Shown here: one piece after another, positions 45,515 to 54,386 of the stretch
Position numbering within the stretch: the first letter of the stretch is position 1
How the letters are laid out: each line of letters begins with the position of its first letter
Source: Gammaproteobacteria bacterium
GTDB lineage: Bacteria > Pseudomonadota > Gammaproteobacteria > Eutrophobiales > Eutrophobiaceae
Assembly: GCA_012103475.1 (NCBI GenBank)
Contig: WLWS01000005.1
Location: 5,001 to 69,000 of the forward strand
DNA length: 64,000 nucleotides
Reading direction: 5' to 3'
Program-made: the position numbers and the translations under genes
Notes under the pieces: model-generated
What the model was told of the DNA's origin: nothing
Seen by the model: only the letters and a program-made list of their open reading frames with translations
The model's database searches: none

Positions 45515-47716
45515 ATGATTTTTTCCTCCAACAAAAATCGTCCTTTTCATCATAGTTATTATCCACTCGAACGCCTTTCTCGTGACGATCAGATCGGAAA
45601 TTATGAACGCCAGGCGACAAGCGAACCAAGACCAACAATCAAAGCGCACGGACAAAACACATACGCTCAGGCGGTAGATAAATATCACGACATCTTCAAA
45701 GCATTCTGCCGTGGTGAATCCGCAGAAGCCAGAGCACCTGTACCCGATGATCTTGATAGAAGAATGATCGATATCAAAGGTGCAGGCTATTTTCTTGATG
45801 CTAGCCAGATCGGAATTTGCGAATTGTCAGAGTCTTGCTGGTATGAAGGTGCTCAGAGTGAAAGTCATTCACACGGAATAGTTGTCATGGTGGAATACCC
45901 TCGTCTGCCGGAAACGGACAATCTTGCCCATGACTGGTTAAAAGAATCGATTCATGCAACTGCAGAAATGCGTGCCTTTGAAGTAGCCGTCGGTATCGCC
46001 AACCATATACGCTACATGGGTTTTAATGCAGTTGCCTATGACGATGAAAATGAACAACTCAATGTAAAGCGACTTACCGTGCTGGCCGGTCTGGGTATTC
46101 GCGACGGCGATAAAGTTATCAATCCTTTCCTTGAGAACAATTATGCCGTGGCACTCGTATCAACAGACTATCAGCTCAGTACTGACCGCCCTCTGGCCAG
46201 AAGTGAAATTAAGAGCAAAGGCATAGCCTACTGGTTGGGTCTAGGTGGCGCCACTTCCGGGCTGGAACGCTGGCGTCAGTCACGTCGGGCAACTCATCTG
46301 AGCAAGTATCCGATGGAACAGGTCAGACGTGTCGACAAACCAACTACAGTAATACTCGAAGATGAAGTGCCAAGGGTGCCGAAACGTGCTGGCTTTTTCG
46401 AACGTGCTATTCATGGCGATCTTGGTGGTAAAGCACAAAAAGAACGTACCCGCTTTTCTTTTAAACACCCCTTCGCGGCAGCCATGCTGAAACAGATACG
46501 CGGTATGGTGCCACATCAGGACGGTGAACTAGACAGTTCAGGCAACATTGATTTAAGTAACGCCGAGGCGAACACAAAGGCATTAAAGAGTCTGTCTTAT
46601 GCGCTGGGTTCTGAGATTACGGGAATCTGTGAGGTACCGGAGTATGCCTGGTATTCGCATAAGGAAGACGGCAGCGAAATTGTGCCTTATCACAAGTACG
46701 CCGTTGTCTGCCTGATCGATCAAGGGTATGACACGCTTGAAGGTGCTTCAGGCGATGACTTTATCTCAGGTGCTCAATCTATGCGCGCATACATGCGCGG
46801 CGCTCTGATCGCCGGTATTATGGCCGACCATCTGCGTAGTCTCGGACAGTCGGCACGACCACAGACCAACGCCGACTCTCATCTTTTGCATATTCCCGTG
46901 ACCTTGTGGGCAGGACTGGGTGAACTCAGTCGAATCGGTGAACTCGTATTGAATCCTTTCATTGGCCCGCGCTTTAAAACAGTCGTGATGACGACTGATA
47001 TGCCCTTAATAGCAGATAAGCCTGTCGATTTCGGATTACAGAATTTTTGCTCGAGTTGTCTTAAGTGCGCTCGGGAGTGCCCCTGTGATGCGATTCCTTT
47101 CGGCGACAAGGTAATGTTTAACGGCTATGAAATCTGGAAGCCGGATGTCGAGCGTTGCACCCGTTATCGTCTAACCAATCAACGCGGACTGGCCTGTGGC
47201 CGCTGCATGAAAACCTGCCCCTTGAATAAAGTGATCAGCTGGGATGGCCCGCTTACCACTCAGATTGCGAGCTGGTGCGGTGTGAATGCCTTTTGGTTGA
47301 AACCCCTGCTGGTGCCAATAGCGGTGAAACTCGACGACCTACTTGGGCACGGTGTCCGGAATCCGCAAAAGAAATGGTGGCTGGATCTTGAAATAGTTGA
47401 CGGCGTCTGTGTTGAACCGAGAAAAGGCGTGAATCAACGCGATCTTGATATCAATCGCAAAATTGACGTGAAGAAACACAAAGTGGCCTATTACCACGCG
47501 AACATGATGCCGGCACCGAATACCTCAGGAATGGTACAGCCCGTCACCCGCAAAGAGGGACTCGCGGCCGCAGAACATGTCGAAACACTTGAGCAGGCCT
47601 TACAACGACGTGCATCAGGTGGGGCTAAACCGGAACACTACATACCGATAAAACCCTTGCCGCCAGAGCAACTGCAGAACGAAGATGTAGAGCGTTTTAA
47701 CCCTTACAAAAATTGA
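45515..47716 (+). CDS. Cytosolic reductive-dehalogenase-like 4Fe-4S/corrinoid protein
   Basis: A 733-residue protein resembling the soluble RdhA of marine proteobacteria (NpRdhA type), which removes halogens from aromatic substrates with cobalamin. Two related modules are visible: residues 91-228 (GICELSESCWY at 100-110) and about 360-510 (GICEVPEYAWYSH at 370-382). Only the second leads to the Fe-S part: C512/C515/C518/C522 (CSSCLKCARECP) and C548/C561/C564/C568 (CGRCMKTCP). There is no Tat or signal peptide and no C-terminal flavin reductase domain as in BhbA. Epoxyqueuosine-reductase-like proteins share the Fe-S layout but are much shorter. Electron donor unknown. Confidence 0.82.
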   Translation: MIFSSNKNRPFHHSYYPLERLSRDDQIGNYERQATSEPRPTIKAHGQNTYAQAVDKYHDIFKAFCRGESAEARAPVPDDLDRRMIDIKGAGYFLDASQIGICELSESCWYEGAQSESHSHGIVVMVEYPRLPETDNLAHDWLKESIHATAEMRAFEVAVGIANHIRYMGFNAVAYDDENEQLNVKRLTVLAGLGIRDGDKVINPFLENNYAVALVSTDYQLSTDRPLARSEIKSKGIAYWLGLGGATSGLERWRQSRRATHLSKYPMEQVRRVDKPTTVILEDEVPRVPKRAGFFERAIHGDLGGKAQKERTRFSFKHPFAAAMLKQIRGMVPHQDGELDSSGNIDLSNAEANTKALKSLSYALGSEITGICEVPEYAWYSHKEDGSEIVPYHKYAVVCLIDQGYDTLEGASGDDFISGAQSMRAYMRGALIAGIMADHLRSLGQSARPQTNADSHLLHIPVTLWAGLGELSRIGELVLNPFIGPRFKTVVMTTDMPLIADKPVDFGLQNFCSSCLKCARECPCDAIPFGDKVMFNGYEIWKPDVERCTRYRLTNQRGLACGRCMKTCPLNKVISWDGPLTTQIASWCGVNAFWLKPLLVPIAVKLDDLLGHGVRNPQKKWWLDLEIVDGVCVEPRKGVNQRDLDINRKIDVKKHKVAYYHANMMPAPNTSGMVQPVTRKEGLAAAEHVETLEQALQRRASGGAKPEHYIPIKPLPPEQLQNEDVERFNPYKN

Positions 47717-47738
47717 TCTCGAAAGAATCTGTTTATTA

Positions 47739-48797
47739 TTAGCCAAGCTTGCTGGCAGCAAGCGCATGACTATCGAGTAAACCAGGCACTTTGACAGGAT
47801 CGGCTCTACCCCAGCCACATTCGGTGGCAATACCGAAGTTTTTCAAAAAGTGGCTGGCTGTATCAATACGTAATTGATCCCCCTTTTCATCATCATGATG
47901 AATCAGGCCTAAAAACATTTTTGTCTCTTCTTTTACTTTGCTGTTCTGTAATGGTGCAAAATACGCCTCATCTGTTCTGTTTTTCGGCACGGGTACATGA
48001 AGAAAATTCAGTTCGCGTTTGACTTCACTACTTATCCCGTTCATCAATTCGACCAAAATACTCATATCTTCAGGCATCACCAGATGCTCATCATAGGGTG
48101 TGCCGTAACAAAGATGAAAACCTAGCTCTACATTTTCAGGAACTGCATTACCTAAACGTCCGAGCATGGCGAAAGTTTGTTGTTTATAGTCATCAGGCCG
48201 ATGTGGGAAATAATTTTCAAACAGGAGCACTTCCTGGCAAACGTCATATTGAATCGCGAGTTCACCACTAGGTATCGCATTTCTGATGTTTTTAAGAGCC
48301 TTAAGTAATGAACGCTCATAGACTCGCAAATAGTCCTCCTGAGACTTATGACTGATATACATATAAGCACTCGCCATCGGCGTCGGCAGGCAAACCTGAA
48401 ATCGCGTGTGTTCTGCAATAGTCCCGGCGGCCCGCATCTCTTTATAGATTTCATATGACTTCACAGCAGCCTCGTCATAGCCGGTTTCAAATTCCAGTGC
48501 TTCAATATCAACACCCTGCTTAATCCTCAACAAAGGCAGTGAACGCAAGAGCTTGCCATCCCACTGACGCAATTGCAGATCCGGCACAGTGTCATCTATT
48601 TCCATTGCAGGATGTTCCATTAACATTTCCCGCTGGAAATATATCCAGCGGGAACGTTCTCCTGTTTCTCCATCCGGAATTCTGTCGAGGAAAGGCCCGA
48701 GTTTGTCACTCAAGCGACGAAATACTTCTTCGCAACTGTCCATCGCAATGCTACCCACCAGATGAACCCGGCCACTTTTTTCTGAATTTGCAGGCAT
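47739..48797 (-). CDS. MetE/UROD-like TIM-barrel protein
   Basis: A 352-residue protein resembling the catalytic barrel of cobalamin-independent methionine synthase and its relatives. RVHLVGSIAMDSCEEVF opens it, RFQVCLPTPMAS and ELAIQYDVCQEVLLFE are core strands, and the end has ATECGWGRADP, which carries the usual cysteine of the zinc site. A methyl-transfer or lyase role is possible, but residues are not enough to choose. GGGGGAA precedes the ATG at 48797. It ends 23 bases from the convergent dehalogenase-like gene. Confidence 0.7.
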   Translation of the reverse strand: MPANSEKSGRVHLVGSIAMDSCEEVFRRLSDKLGPFLDRIPDGETGERSRWIYFQREMLMEHPAMEIDDTVPDLQLRQWDGKLLRSLPLLRIKQGVDIEALEFETGYDEAAVKSYEIYKEMRAAGTIAEHTRFQVCLPTPMASAYMYISHKSQEDYLRVYERSLLKALKNIRNAIPSGELAIQYDVCQEVLLFENYFPHRPDDYKQQTFAMLGRLGNAVPENVELGFHLCYGTPYDEHLVMPEDMSILVELMNGISSEVKRELNFLHVPVPKNRTDEAYFAPLQNSKVKEETKMFLGLIHHDDEKGDQLRIDTASHFLKNFGIATECGWGRADPVKVPGLLDSHALAASKLG

Positions 48798-49042
48798 CGA
48801 TCTTTTCCCCCGAATAGTGATCCTGTTCAGATTGAGACTAACTCCAGCTTAAATTATCGCCCAAAATCGTTAAGTCTGTCGCAATTTTCTCTGTATTTTG
48901 TGAAAACAATGCCGATGTAACAGACTCTAAGTAAAACAATTGCCAACAAGCCATGGAGCTCAAAATGAAAAATATTTTCCAGATATTCTTGTTAATAATG
49001 GTTTTTTCCTTTAATTCTCAAGTGTTTGCTGAGGGAAAAGGA

Positions 49043-49246
49043 AAGGGTGGAGACGAATTTAGAAAAACCGCAGAGTCTTATGAGAAAAAATCAGAAAAAT
49101 ACCGTGCCAAAGGTATGTCTGAGGTAGCCGCTTTATACTCACGTCAGGCGGAAATTAAACGCGAGGCGGCTGCAATGGGTGATGAAGGTCGCTGGGGTGA
49201 AATAGACTGGAGCGAGTATCACAAGAACGAAGGCCTGATAAATCAA
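49043..49246 (+). repeat. Diverged 204-bp tandem repeat unit 1
   Basis: First copy of an intragenic repeat, paired with 49297-49500. Both copies are 204 bases, with starts 254 bases apart, and both encode the DEFRKTAESY...EIDW(S/T)EY module. They differ at many third positions, so the duplication is old and was kept under protein-level selection. Confidence 0.7.
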
Positions 49247-49296
49247 AAAGTAAAACAGACCAAAACAAACACAAAACCAAAAAGAAAGTCTCTAAA

Positions 49297-49500
49297 AAGG
49301 GCGGCGATGAATTCAGAAAAACCGCAGAGTCGTATGATAATAAATCGCAAATGTATCGCGCCAAAGGCAAGACTGAAGTCGCCAGTCTCTATTCAAGGCA
49401 GGCTGATATTAAGCACAATGCGGCAAAACTGGCAGATGAAGGTCTATGGGACGAGATTGACTGGACCGAGTATTACGCAAATGAAGCCCGTATCAACAAG
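49297..49500 (+). repeat. Diverged 204-bp tandem repeat unit 2
   Basis: Second copy of the repeat at 49043-49246, read in the -1 frame relative to the first because of the lesion between them. Confidence 0.7.
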
Positions 49501-49651
49501 CTAATGAATCACGGCAAAGCTAAACATGCTAAGAAGTAAATCTGCCTGAGTAGACTCCGATATTTGGCCAGTCCATATAATAAGTATTTCGCTACCTGAA
49601 ACATTAGGCTAAAGTAGCCGCCAATAACTAATAATAACTGGCGGTGGGACA

Positions 49652-50008
49652 ATGAGCAGGCACCACTACGACCACATTCGTAGTAATCCGGGATTTCATA
49701 AACTGGTGGCCCGCCAATCCAGATTAAGCTGGTCACTGGCTGCGATGATCATGCTGGTGTATTTCAGTTTTATTCTGGTCATCGCCTTTGCGCCAGACTG
49801 GCTCGGCACACCTCTCGGAAGCGGGACCACACTCACATGGGGTCTGCCAATCGGCATCGGTATTATTCTCTTCACTTTTCTTATTACCGGTATTTATGTA
49901 CACCGGGCCAACACGACTTATGATGCGCTTTTGCGAGATGTTGTCAGCGCCTCAAATGAACACGTAAGCACGCTACAAGTTGATAGCAACACTAAGCATG
50001 AGTCCTGA
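49652..50008 (+). CDS. DUF485 small membrane protein, copy 3
   Basis: A 118-residue protein with two membrane helices (about 28-50 and 66-90). [20 protein letters not shown] and [19 protein letters not shown] fit the family. Its stop is 2 bases before the symporter ATG at 50011. GGTGGGAC precedes its own ATG. Confidence 0.87.
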   Translation: MSRHHYDHIRSNPGFHKLVARQSRLSWSLAAMIMLVYFSFILVIAFAPDWLGTPLGSGTTLTWGLPIGIGIILFTFLITGIYVHRANTTYDALLRDVVSASNEHVSTLQVDSNTKHES

Positions 50009-50010
50009 GC

Positions 50011-51584
50011 ATGGCTGATTCTATTAATGTCACAGCTATCCTCATGTTTTTCACTTTTGTTGCCGCGACGCTTGGCATTACCTGGTGGGCAGCAAGGCGA
50101 ACGAAAACGGCAAAGGATTACTACGCGGCCGGAGGTGGCATAACCGGGTTTCAAAATGGTCTTGCCATAGCGGGCGATTACATGTCAGCGGCATCATTCC
50201 TTGGTATCTCTGCACTGGTCTTCAGCTCAGGTTATGACGGTCTGATTTATTCAATTGGCTTCCTCGTCGGCTGGCCGATTATTCTTTTTCTTCTGGCCGA
50301 GCGGCTCAGAAATCTTGGTAAATATACTTTTTCAGATGTCGCTTCATATCGGCTACAACAGCGACCTATCCGCCTGATGGCAGCCTGCGGTTCTCTTGCT
50401 GTTGTCCTGCTTTATCTCATCGCACAAATGGTAGGCGCAGGGAAACTAATCCAGTTGTTGTTCGGTCTGCCTTATGAATACGCGGTTGTCATGGTCGGCA
50501 TACTAATGGTTATTTATGTCAGTGTTGGCGGCATGTTAGCCACTACCTGGGTACAGATTATCAAAGCGTGTTTATTACTGGGCGGCGCGACTTTTCTAAG
50601 CTTCCTGGTTTTGTATCACCAGAACTTCTCAATAACCGGGCTATTTGATCAGGCTATTGCGGTTCACAGTAAAGGACCTGCAATTATGTCACCCGGAACA
50701 CTTGTCTCTGATCCGGTTTCGGCGATATCGCTGGGCCTCGCCTTAATGTTCGGTACCGCCGGCCTACCCCATATTCTAATGCGTTTTTTTACTGTGCCTG
50801 ATGCTAAACAGGCCCGGCGTTCAGTTTTTTACGCCACAGGTTTTATCGGTTATTTTTATATTCTTACTTTTATTATCGGCTTCGGTGCCATTGTTTTTGT
50901 CTCAACCACATCGAATTTAAAGACAGTAGCGGTCTCTTGATTGGTGGAAACAATATGGCCGCCATACATCTTTCCAAAGCCATGGGAGGCGATCTCTTTC
51001 TTGGCTTTATCTCGGCTGTGGCCTTCGCCACAATTCTCGCGGTTGTCTCGGGTTTAACCCTGGCTGGTGCGACCGCAGTATCTCACGATCTTTATGCTCA
51101 TTGCCTGAAACATGGCAAGGCTTCAGAACAGGATGAAATCCGGGTATCCCGGTTCGCAACCCTGGCGCTCGGTATCGCTGCTATTGCTCTCGGTATTTTA
51201 TTCGAAAAGCAAAATATCGCTTTCATGGTAGGACTGGCCTTTGCCATTGCCGCCAGTGCCAATTTTCCCATCCTGTTTTTCTCGATGTTCTGGGAAAAAC
51301 TCAGTACACGTGGTGCACTGGTTGGCGGATGGGTAGGCCTGCTTTCAGCAGTGACTATGGTGATTCTCGGACCAATTGTCTGGGTTGATATTCTTGGTAA
51401 CGAAAACGCAATATTCCCTTATAAATACCCTGCCCTGTTCTCGATGAGTGCCGGAATCATTTGCCTGATCGTAGTCTCACTGATGGATAAAAGCCGTGGT
51501 GCCAGAGACGAACGCGAAGCGTTCAGCGATCAGTATGTCCGTTCAATGACCGGCATCGGCGCAGAACAAGCCTCGGATCACTAA
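50011..51584 (+). pseudogene. Sodium:solute symporter (ActP-like), copy 3, frameshifted
   Basis: An SSS-family permease like copies 1 and 2 but without their signal peptide (starts [16 protein letters not shown]). The frame reaches [11 protein letters not shown], then a stop at 50938-50940. The -1 frame continues through [18 protein letters not shown] to 51584. Copies 1 and 2 have continuous sequence at this point (ADQAIYFDEAGKIIGGVNM in copy 1), so one base near 50895-50910 is missing. Restored, the protein would be 524 residues. The lesion falls in the loop before a central helix and removes about 40% of the transporter. Confidence 0.78.
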
Positions 51585-51600
51585 GTCGTCAAACTGAATT

Positions 51601-52005
51601 TTAATCACATACTGCAACTGCTTCTATTTCAATCAGAAACTCTGGCAGAGCCAGAAAAGTGACGCCCACCATTGTCGATGCTGGTGAAGGAAGATCACCG
51701 AAAAAACCCTGTGTGGCTTCAGCGATAATTTCAAGGTTCTGCGGGTGATTTCCCACAACGTAAATATTGATCTTCGAAATATCTTCAAATTTTCCACCTG
51801 CAGCATGGAGGGCCAGACCAACATTCTCGAAAGCACATTTGGCCTGCGCAGCAAGATCACCCTCTCCAACGATGTTTAATTCTTTATCCTGCGATGTTTG
51901 CCCGGCGATATGTATCTGGCGACTCCCCTTTTTAATTACGACCTGACTAAAGCCGTAGGGCCTGCTGTTAAACAATGTGTCAGGACAAATATGTTCACTA
52001 GTCAT
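51601..52005 (-). CDS. RidA-family protein, copy 2
   Basis: A 134-residue RidA/YjgF-fold protein starting at ATG 52005 (MTSEHICPDTLFNSRPYGFS) with AGGAG about 8 bases upstream. IHIAGQTSQDKELNIVGEGDLAAQ and ASTMVGVTFLALPEFLIEIEAVAVC match the family. It is convergent with symporter copy 3, whereas RidA copy 1 runs in line with its symporter. It may handle imine products of amino acid breakdown. Confidence 0.85.
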   Translation of the reverse strand: MTSEHICPDTLFNSRPYGFSQVVIKKGSRQIHIAGQTSQDKELNIVGEGDLAAQAKCAFENVGLALHAAGGKFEDISKINIYVVGNHPQNLEIIAEATQGFFGDLPSPASTMVGVTFLALPEFLIEIEAVAVCD

Positions 52006-52087
52006 TTTGTTGCTCCTGGTTACTAAACTCACGGATTACCGGCATAATAGCGATAGTCGCTAATTCTATGAACTTAGTCCAGACATC

Positions 52088-53107
52088 ATGAGCTATCAAT
52101 CTGAAGACAAACGAGTAAAGGCCGCCCACCGTTTGCTGGAATTAATTTTTTCCGCTATTCAAGGTCAGGCTTTACTTTGTATGACGACACTTCGTCTGGC
52201 CGATCACCTGAAAACACGACCGCAGACCGCACTTGAATTAGCTGATGAAACTGAAAATGACGCAAACGCAATGGCGCGCCTGCTCAGTGTCCTTAAACAA
52301 TTGCAACTACTTGAAAAAGATGAACAGGCTCGTTTTTCCTGCACCGAGATGGGCAATATGCTGGCTGAAGCAAATTCACCCAGCTTTTTTAACTACGCTA
52401 AACTTACCAATAGTGATGTAGTTAGTTCTTTGCTAAGCCACATGCCGGATACTTTGAAAACCGGTCAAAGTGTTTTCAATGAACTATACAACCTTAGTTT
52501 TTACGAGGCTCTGCAAAAAAGACCAGAAGACGCAGCTACCTTCAATGGCGCCATGCGTGAAATATCTACTCAGGATAATCCGGAGATACTACAAGCCTAT
52601 GATTTTTCTGAAACTGGCACCATCATGGATGTTGGCGGTGGTGAAGGTTTATTGCTGGCTGACACGCTTAGTCAATATCCGCATCTACAGGCAAGCCTGC
52701 TGGAGCTTGATGACGTAGCACAAGCCGCGAAGTCTACTCTGGCAAGCAGCCCTGTGGCACAGCGTTGTCAAATTATCTCTGGTAATTTCCTCGTAGACAT
52801 ACCCGCCAAAGCCGATATTTATATACTCAAGCGTGTGCTGAGTCACTGCTCGGATGAGGATGCGCTGACATTATTGCGTAATATACGAAAACAAACAGAC
52901 GATCAGGGCAAACTACTGATTATTGATCCGGAAACGGAATCACTTTACGGGGCTTCGTACAACCTCTTGATGTTGACTGTGGTCGGCGGGAAAGGCGCTC
53001 GCAGTCAGGCAGAACTGGATGAACTCTTCAGCCGCAGCGGTTTCCGCTACTGTCGTAAGATTGCTTTGCCGACCGAACTTTGCATCACCGAAGTTGTACC
53101 GGTATAA
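52088..53107 (+). CDS. SAM-dependent O-methyltransferase family protein
   Basis: A 339-residue two-domain methyltransferase. An N-terminal winged-helix dimerisation domain (about 1-100; GQALLCMTTLRLADHL) precedes a Rossmann catalytic domain (about 160-339). The SAM-binding motif is IMDVGGGEGLLLADTL (177-192), and the later LKRVLSHCSDEDAL segment is typical of the O-methyltransferase/hydroxyindole family. The acceptor is unknown. The ATG at 52088 has a weak ribosome site. Confidence 0.82.
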   Translation: MSYQSEDKRVKAAHRLLELIFSAIQGQALLCMTTLRLADHLKTRPQTALELADETENDANAMARLLSVLKQLQLLEKDEQARFSCTEMGNMLAEANSPSFFNYAKLTNSDVVSSLLSHMPDTLKTGQSVFNELYNLSFYEALQKRPEDAATFNGAMREISTQDNPEILQAYDFSETGTIMDVGGGEGLLLADTLSQYPHLQASLLELDDVAQAAKSTLASSPVAQRCQIISGNFLVDIPAKADIYILKRVLSHCSDEDALTLLRNIRKQTDDQGKLLIIDPETESLYGASYNLLMLTVVGGKGARSQAELDELFSRSGFRYCRKIALPTELCITEVVPV

Positions 53108-53133
53108 AAGGCCACTTTTCTGCGTAATTAGTC

Positions 53134-53139
53134 TATAAT
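53134..53139 (+). promoter_or_regulatory. Possible -10 box upstream of iadA
   Basis: A perfect TATAAT lies 28 bases before the iadA ATG. The matching -35 region (about 53111) is poor, so activator dependence or chance is possible. Confidence 0.3.
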
Positions 53140-53166
53140 CGCGCTCTTTTCAATGCGGCACCTGAC

Positions 53167-54333
53167 ATGTTACACCTCATTCGCAATGCGCATATTCACA
53201 GCCCCAAAGACATTGGTCCTGGCCATATTCTCATTGCCGACGAACGTATCGCTTATATTGGTAGTAAAGAGCCCGAGCTGGACAAAGCTTTGCTGGCAAC
53301 GGATGTGGATCTGGCTGGTCAACGGCTCGCACCTGGTTTAATTGACGCACATACCCATACCACAGGTGGTGGTGGTGAAGCCGGATTTGCCACGCGGGTA
53401 CCGGCTGTACCACTTTCAGAGTTTACTAGTGCGGGTGTCACCTCAGTGGTTGGCCTGCTAGGCACCGATGACACAGTTCGCTCCACTTCATCATTGATTG
53501 CACAAACTTACGCCTTGCGTGAAGAAGGTCTGAACGCATGGTGTTATACCGGCGGATATCATTATCCTCTGACCACACTGACCGGTTCCGTACGTAGCGA
53601 TATTATCCATATTGAATGCGTTATCGGTGTTGGTGAACTCGCCATCAGCGATCATCGCTCCAGTCAGCCACAGTTTGATGAGATTATCCGTGTTGCCAGT
53701 GATGCCCATGTGGCAGGGTTAATGACTGGCAAGGCCGGCATTGTGCATTTCCATCTGGGTGATGGTGAGCGCGGCCTGTCATTGATAGAGCGAGCTATAA
53801 AAGAAACTGAATTACCAGCCCGTATCTTCAACCCGACTCATGTAAACAGACAAAAAGAATTATTTGAAGAAGCATGCGCATTAACTTCGTCGGGTTGCTG
53901 CATAGACATTACCGCCTTTCCCCGTGATGACAGCGGATCATCCTGGACTGCCAGCGAAGCCTGGCAGCACTACCGCGAGCGCAATTGCCCGGCTGATAAA
54001 ATCACCATCAGTTCAGATGGTGGCGGCTGTCTGCCGACTTTTAACAAAGATGGTGAAATTGATGGTCTTGATTTTGCGCGCTCCAAGGCGATGAGTGACT
54101 GTCTGCAGGAATTACTTTCACTGGATCATCAACTCGAGGACATATTGCCTGCTATGACTTCTAATCCGGCAAATCTGCTAAAACTTGCTGGCAAAGGCCA
54201 AATCACAAAGGGCAGCGATGCTGATTTTTTTGTGCTTGATGATGAAAATAACATCAGCGATGTTATGGTTCGGGGAACATGGCATATTCGTAACAGGGAA
54301 ATATTGAAACGCGGGCAATTCGAAAGCAATTAA
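53167..54333 (+). CDS. iadA: Isoaspartyl dipeptidase
   Basis: Amidohydrolase-fold enzyme that splits beta-aspartyl dipeptides such as the beta-Asp-Arg released from cyanophycin. The 388-residue length matches E. coli IadA. The metal motif is H62-x-H64 (LIDAHTHTTGGGGE), with NPTHVNRQKELFEEA carrying the next histidine. Residue E156 (VIGVGELAISDHRS) lies where E. coli has its carboxylated lysine. Ser/Asp-rich KITISSDGGGC holds the catalytic Asp. It is the first gene of iadA - cphB - cphA - cphA-prime. Confidence 0.9.
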   Translation: MLHLIRNAHIHSPKDIGPGHILIADERIAYIGSKEPELDKALLATDVDLAGQRLAPGLIDAHTHTTGGGGEAGFATRVPAVPLSEFTSAGVTSVVGLLGTDDTVRSTSSLIAQTYALREEGLNAWCYTGGYHYPLTTLTGSVRSDIIHIECVIGVGELAISDHRSSQPQFDEIIRVASDAHVAGLMTGKAGIVHFHLGDGERGLSLIERAIKETELPARIFNPTHVNRQKELFEEACALTSSGCCIDITAFPRDDSGSSWTASEAWQHYRERNCPADKITISSDGGGCLPTFNKDGEIDGLDFARSKAMSDCLQELLSLDHQLEDILPAMTSNPANLLKLAGKGQITKGSDADFFVLDDENNISDVMVRGTWHIRNREILKRGQFESN

Positions 54334-54386
54334 AACTGACCCTGTTTCAATCAGAATTCTAAATACTAACTTTCAAAATCAACAAA

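Larger units (their letters stand above)
48965..49539 (+). pseudogene. Exported protein with two tandem repeats, frameshifted
   Basis: I do not recognise a family. A signal peptide (MKNIFQIFLLIMVFSFNSQVFA) starts at ATG 48965, preceded by GGAG seven bases upstream. Two 68-residue repeats follow (GGDEFRKTAESYEKKSEKY... and GGDEFRKTAESYDNKSQMY..., each ending in an EIDW-x-EY motif). The second repeat lies in the -1 frame. Adding one A to the run AAAAAG near 49279-49284 joins them (KPKKKVSKKGGDE). The repeats contain an amphipathic helix pattern. The single-base loss sits in an A-run, so sequencing error is a real option. Confidence 0.7.

Noticed and set aside
45515-47716. Epoxyqueuosine reductase (QueG)
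   Set aside because: The Fe-S layout is shared, but QueG is about half this length and lacks a second N-terminal copy of the corrinoid module.
49043-49500. CRISPR or satellite array
   Set aside because: Only two diverged units of 204 bases are present, and both are coding. No short identical repeats or spacers.
39612-51584. Transposon explaining the repeated symporter genes
   Set aside because: No transposase, terminal inverted repeats or target duplications were seen. The copies are diverged throughout.
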